Source: a virus
Length of the DNA: 26,375 bases
IMG/VR virus record: IMGVR_UViG_3300017931_000023
Span: 1 to 26,375 of that record
Strand: one strand, 5' to 3'
Position 1 is the first letter of the stretch; each line of letters opens with the position of its first letter. The translations under genes were made by a program, and so were the position numbers. Shown here in pieces: positions 23,493 through 26,375 of the stretch. The notes below the pieces were generated by a model. It saw nothing but the letters and a program-made list of their open reading frames with translations. It made no database searches and had not been told where the DNA came from.

Positions 23493-25244
23493 TTATAGGT
23501 TCCGTATTGGGTTTGCCTGGGGGTCCTCCGCCACCTCGCCGCAGGCCAGGCACTTCCTTCCCCGTGCGGCATGGAACCACCTGGCGGCACCGCACCGGCA
23601 GGGGGCCTCCGCCTTGCGCAGGTCCTCCGTCCTGGCCGGCTTCTCCAGCGGCTCCTCCTTCCTGTCCAGGAAACGCTGCATCCGCCTCGACATCGGGGTA
23701 TTGCCCATCCCCTCCACGGCCTGGAGGTGAAGCTCCCGCTTTATCCCGTTTGCGGTCTTGCCCTCGTTGGGGTTGGCATTGGGCCTCCCCGTGTCCTTGC
23801 CTGCCTGCTCCGCCAGGTACTTCCACCACTCCATGAAGGTGCCCTTCTTCCTCCGCCAGTTGAGGAACTGCGACATGGCGTCCACGTCGTCGTCCTGTAT
23901 GGCATTGGGGAACCTTGCCGCCAATGCCCTGACCTCCGCCCCGTCCTGGTCGTCGGGGAGGTAAACCAGCCCCGCCTCCGCCATGGGGGAGCAGGCCTCC
24001 GCCCTGGCCACCTTGTCCCCCCAGTCGGGGGGGACGGGGATGACGGTCCACTCCTGCGAGAGGTCCTCGATGATGGCCTGCCCGTTCGCCTTGGGCTCGA
24101 TGAGCAGGACAGACGCCCCGTGGAGGGTGGCCATCCTCCTGATTGCCTGCTTGGACTCGGCGAACCCCCTCCTCTTGGTATCCCTGCCCAGCAGGTAGCT
24201 TCCCAGGCCCGCCATCCCCCAGGCATGGATGGCCACGTTGGAGGCCGTCTTCTCCTTGGAGCCGAAGCTGGCGTCCACCGATATGGCCACCTGCTCCGCA
24301 TGGGGTGCCTTCCCAGGCGTGTACATCCTGAACCACCCGGACTGGAATATGACGCCGCCAGGCGGCGCAGGGTCCTGCTGGTACTGCCCCTCGTAGCCCG
24401 AGGCCCCCAGGGCCCTCTTCCTCTCCCTCAGCACCCTGTCCGGAAGCCTCCTGGGGTCGAGAAGGCGCATGCTGTTGTCCGGGGCCCTGACAACCTCCGT
24501 CCCCGATATGGGCAGTGATACCCTCTGCTCCCTCCTCGCCTCGGCGGGGAGGCAGAGGTGGGTCCACCCCCCGTCCCTGAGCAGCTCGCCGCAGATGTCC
24601 TTGTCATGGAGCCTCTGCCCTATGACTATGACCGGCGAGGACTCGGGGCTGTCCAGCCTGGTCATCAGGCCCGTCCTGAACTTCTCCACCCCCGCCGCCC
24701 GGTCGGTGTCCGACTCCGCCTGCTCCGTGTTATGCAGGTCGTCTACAATCAGTATGTTGCCGCCCATCCCGGTCGCCCCGGTAAGGATGGTCATAGCACC
24801 GGTCCGGGAGTTGACCTGCCTCCCCCTGGTGTTCTCGTCCTCCTCCATGGACAATGCCCACATCTCCTGGTAGGGGACGGACTCGATTATCCTGCGCCTC
24901 CTCAGGGAGGACGCCACCGACAGGTTGAAGCTGTAGCTGTAGAAGGCGAACCTTGCGGCAGGGTCGGAGCACCACCACCAGCAGGGGAACATCTCCGTCC
25001 CCAGCGAGGTCTTGGCGGACCTGGGGGGCTGGTTTATGATGAGCCTGGTAATCTGACCCAGCCTGACCGCCATCAGGTACTCGGCTATGGCGTCGAGGTA
25101 CCACCCCTCCGTGAGGACGGTATTGGGGTTGATAACCCTCCAGAACCTCCTGAGGAAGGGGCGGAAGTCCTTCTCCAGCAGCCTCTTGAGGGCCTCCTGG
25201 TCCAGGATTAAGGCGGTCTCTTCGAGCTTTCTCCTGCTCGCCAT
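23493..25244 (-). CDS. terL: Terminase large subunit with C-terminal zinc ribbon
   Basis: A 583-residue packaging motor and nuclease. ATPase part: Walker A variant PPRSAKTS (residues 73-80), Walker B NILIVDDL (163-170), coupling motif VIVIGQR (205-211). Nuclease part, RNase H-like: Asp324 (ISVDASFG), Glu383 (LIEPKANG) and the DDDVD cluster (451-455) supply the metal-binding acids. A zinc ribbon follows near residues 547-570 (CRCG, then KCLACGE), beyond the usual end of such proteins. The ATG overlaps the small-subunit stop as TGATG. It cuts concatemeric DNA and pumps it through the portal encoded two genes downstream. Confidence 0.95.
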   Translation of the reverse strand: MASRRKLEETALILDQEALKRLLEKDFRPFLRRFWRVINPNTVLTEGWYLDAIAEYLMAVRLGQITRLIINQPPRSAKTSLGTEMFPCWWWCSDPAARFAFYSYSFNLSVASSLRRRRIIESVPYQEMWALSMEEDENTRGRQVNSRTGAMTILTGATGMGGNILIVDDLHNTEQAESDTDRAAGVEKFRTGLMTRLDSPESSPVIVIGQRLHDKDICGELLRDGGWTHLCLPAEARREQRVSLPISGTEVVRAPDNSMRLLDPRRLPDRVLRERKRALGASGYEGQYQQDPAPPGGVIFQSGWFRMYTPGKAPHAEQVAISVDASFGSKEKTASNVAIHAWGMAGLGSYLLGRDTKRRGFAESKQAIRRMATLHGASVLLIEPKANGQAIIEDLSQEWTVIPVPPDWGDKVARAEACSPMAEAGLVYLPDDQDGAEVRALAARFPNAIQDDDVDAMSQFLNWRRKKGTFMEWWKYLAEQAGKDTGRPNANPNEGKTANGIKRELHLQAVEGMGNTPMSRRMQRFLDRKEEPLEKPARTEDLRKAEAPCRCGAARWFHAARGRKCLACGEVAEDPQANPIRNL

Positions 25245-25798
25245 CAGGCGGTTACCTCCGACATTACAGGGGGGCCAGGGGGCATCATGGACACGGAGAC
25301 TGCTATCCCCCCATCAGGCGGGGCAGGAGGGCTGTCCGGGGCCACGGCGCCGGTGGCAGGTGCCTCCGGCAGCGCAGGGGGGGCATTCCTCAGCTCCCTG
25401 GCAACCTCCCTCCGCCTATCCCTGAGGTCACGGTCGGACATATTGGCGACCTGTACCAGGGTAGACACCCCCTCGTTCACGATGGTCTGCCTTGCCTTCC
25501 CCTCTATCTGCTCCACCACGAAGCGCACGGCGTCGAGCTGGGTGGGCTTCAGGTCCTTCTCTCCCAGGGCAGCCTCCACCAGCATCTTGGAGATTGCCCC
25601 CGCCTTGGTCATCTTCCTCCCCTCCCTCTGGCACTCCTCCTCCAGCATCTCCAGGATGGAGCCACGGACGGAGGCCTTGGTGGGGCGGCCGGCGGGGTTG
25701 CCGGACTCGCCCGGCTGCCAGGAGCGGAGGTTGGCAAGGCTGACGGGCTGCGGGTAGGGACGGCGTTTTCTCCTCATACCTAAGGGTTCCGTATTCAC
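25244..25798 (-). CDS. terS: Terminase small subunit, probable
   Basis: A 184-residue protein directly before the large subunit. WQPGESGNPAGRPTKASV (residues 28-45) is the DUF5681-type motif seen at the N terminus of many phage small terminases, followed by helices (SILEMLEEECQREGR, ISKMLVEAALGEKD) and a segment with QLDAVRFVVEQIEGK. The C terminus is rich in Pro and Ala. The longest reading starts with GTG (25796-25798); an ATG seven codons later (25775-25777) is equally possible, as neither has a good ribosome site. It should recognise the packaging site, possibly in the adjacent non-coding region. Confidence 0.82.
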   Translation of the reverse strand: MNTEPLGMRRKRRPYPQPVSLANLRSWQPGESGNPAGRPTKASVRGSILEMLEEECQREGRKMTKAGAISKMLVEAALGEKDLKPTQLDAVRFVVEQIEGKARQTIVNEGVSTLVQVANMSDRDLRDRRREVARELRNAPPALPEAPATGAVAPDSPPAPPDGGIAVSVSMMPPGPPVMSEVTA

Positions 25799-25830
25799 AG
25801 GACCCAGTGCCCCAGTGGAAAGACGGGCGC

Positions 25831-25846
25831 TCCTCCGCTAGGAGGA
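25831..25846. repeat. Hairpin TCCTCC-GCTA-GGAGGA
   Basis: Perfect 6-bp arms with a 4-base loop, 33 bases before the small terminase start. On the coding strand it also reads GGAGGA, but too far from the start to be its ribosome site. Confidence 0.5.
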
Positions 25847-25883
25847 TGGCCCGGAAAAGCGGGGAATTTATGGGGTAATCAGG

Positions 25884-25907
25884 GGCCCCCTTTAGGCCGG
25901 GGGGGCC
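25884..25907. repeat. GC-rich inverted repeat
   Basis: GGCCCCC and GGGGGCC pair around a 10-base loop. No T-run follows on either strand, so a terminator is not supported. Confidence 0.4.
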
Positions 25908-25945
25908 TCATCTCCGGTTCAAAGTTGACGGGTGGGGGGTACGCC

Positions 25946-25966
25946 CATCGGATTCCCCATCCGATG
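25946..25966. repeat. Perfect 8-bp hairpin CATCGGAT / ATCCGATG
   Basis: Arms 25946-25953 and 25959-25966 with loop TCCCC. Candidate protein-binding site or RNA hairpin in the terminase leader. Confidence 0.55.
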
Positions 25967-26100
25967 CCCAGCCCAGTCTTGCCAATCACTTAGGCCACGC
26001 TATGACAAGGCACTATGACAGGCCGGGGGCTGGGGCGGCGGGGATATGGCATATTGGCCCGTTGCTATTTTGAAAAGAAGACTAAATGTCCGGCGGTAAG

Positions 26101-26129
26101 TCTACATATGTAGATGGACATCATGTCCA
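26101..26129. repeat. Two adjacent palindromes, operator-like
   Basis: TCTACATATGTAGA (26101-26114) is a perfect 14-bp palindrome. It is directly followed by TGGACAT-C-ATGTCCA (26115-26129), a perfect 7-bp inverted repeat with one central base. Such pairs are typical of dimeric repressor or activator sites. Confidence 0.6.
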
Positions 26130-26157
26130 CAATGGTGCAAAATGCTATGTGCCGGTA

Positions 26158-26241
26158 TCATGGGTGTTTCATATATGTTTCCTGGAAAACGCTAGCTAGT
26201 GTTGGAGTGTCAGATTTGTAGGTGTTTCATGGGTGTTTCAT
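26158..26241. repeat. Direct repeats of (TCATG)GGTGTTTCAT
   Basis: TCATGGGTGTTTCAT occurs at 26158-26172 and 26227-26241; a further GGTGTTTCAT is at 26221-26230, making a tandem pair with 11-bp period. The short iteron-like spacing of about one helical turn suggests cooperative protein binding, for example by a terminase small subunit or a regulator. Confidence 0.6.
26188..26203. repeat. Near-palindrome AACGCTAGCTAGTGTT
   Basis: Fourteen of 16 bases fit dyad symmetry. It lies between the two groups of GGTGTTTCAT repeats. Confidence 0.4.
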
Positions 26242-26246
26242 GGGGA

Positions 26247-26260
26247 CCGCCTTCAGGCGG
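26247..26260. repeat. Short hairpin CCGCCT-TC-AGGCGG
   Basis: Six-base arms next to the tandem GGTGTTTCAT pair; no T-run on either side. Confidence 0.4.
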
Positions 26261-26293
26261 TAGATGGGAGCCATAGTGTGGACATCCTGTCCC

Positions 26294-26312
26294 TTTACAT
26301 TTGAAATGTAAA
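26294..26312. repeat. Perfect 9-bp inverted repeat TTTACATTT-G-AAATGTAAA
   Basis: Arms 26294-26302 and 26304-26312 around a single G. It is AT-rich and operator-like. It is preceded by a weaker dyad, GGACA-TCC-TGTCC, that echoes the GGACAT/ATGTCC palindrome at 26115-26129. Confidence 0.55.
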
Positions 26313-26375
26313 CTTTGGTCCAGAATGTAATAAACGCTGGGTACCCTTCGAGACAAGTCCTTTGCTATCAACAGC

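Larger units (their letters stand above)
25799..26375. other. Non-coding leader region rich in repeats
   Basis: No open frame of useful length is seen on either strand in these 577 bases. The half next to terminase is GC-rich with hairpins; the outer 300 bases are clearly AT-richer with palindromes and direct repeats. This is where the late promoter and, often, the packaging start site lie. No convincing -35/-10 pair or tRNA is seen. The individual repeats are listed separately. Confidence 0.6.

Noticed and set aside
23155-24567. Minus-strand open frame of 470 codons overlapping the large terminase
   Set aside because: Gly/Arg/Gln-rich off-frame; the overlapping frame has all terminase motifs.
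25884-25907. Intrinsic terminator upstream of terminase
   Set aside because: The GC-rich dyad has no T-run on either strand.
26158-26241. CRISPR-like direct repeats
   Set aside because: Only two to three short copies of 10-15 bases, with no regular spacer length.

Overview
The window is the packaging, head and tail half of a tailed double-stranded DNA virus (siphovirus-type) or a closely related prophage. All supported genes lie on the minus strand and are tightly packed, with stop/start overlaps or gaps of a few bases, so transcription runs from about 25.8 kb down to position 1. No host gene, integrase, replication gene or certain lysis gene is visible. GC is high in the genes and drops in the last 300 bases. 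Arginine is written mostly as AGG, unusual for a GC-rich bacterium and more often seen in some archaea and a few bacterial groups. Clear Shine-Dalgarno sequences precede many genes. The host cannot be named from this window.

Layout in transcription order: a 577-base non-coding leader full of inverted and direct repeats (25799-26375); small and large terminase; a zinc-ribbon protein; a portal fused to a MuF-type head morphogenesis domain; a 71-residue unknown protein; a large prohead protease carrying zinc ribbons and a scaffold-like tail; the HK97-type major capsid protein; an intrinsic terminator; a collagen-like Gly-Tyr-Thr repeat protein; a small membrane protein; connector, gp10-like and tail-completion genes with a second small membrane protein among them; the tail tube protein followed by a strong hairpin; a G/T pair of tail assembly chaperones with a probable -1 frameshift; the tape measure; then a tail-tip module in the order known from gene transfer agents (DUF2460 distal tail, DUF2163 hub with conserved cysteines, NlpC/P60 peptidase, tail-tip/host-specificity protein).

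The last gene is the most striking. It is open from 8156 to the window edge (at least 2,718 codons). A tail-tip head of about 850 residues is followed by 26 recognisable copies of a roughly 49-residue module resembling CBM5/12 carbohydrate-binding domains, one of them split by an inserted beta-rich domain, then a jelly-roll-like domain and 37-residue fibre repeats that run off the edge. With the collagen-like protein behind the capsid, this suggests a virion heavily equipped for surface or polysaccharide binding.

Regulation visible in sequence: a terminator after the capsid gene, a perfect 11-bp hairpin after the tail tube gene, a 12-bp inverted repeat able to hide the ribosome binding site of the protease gene, and the repeat-rich leader, which may hold promoter, operator or packaging sites.
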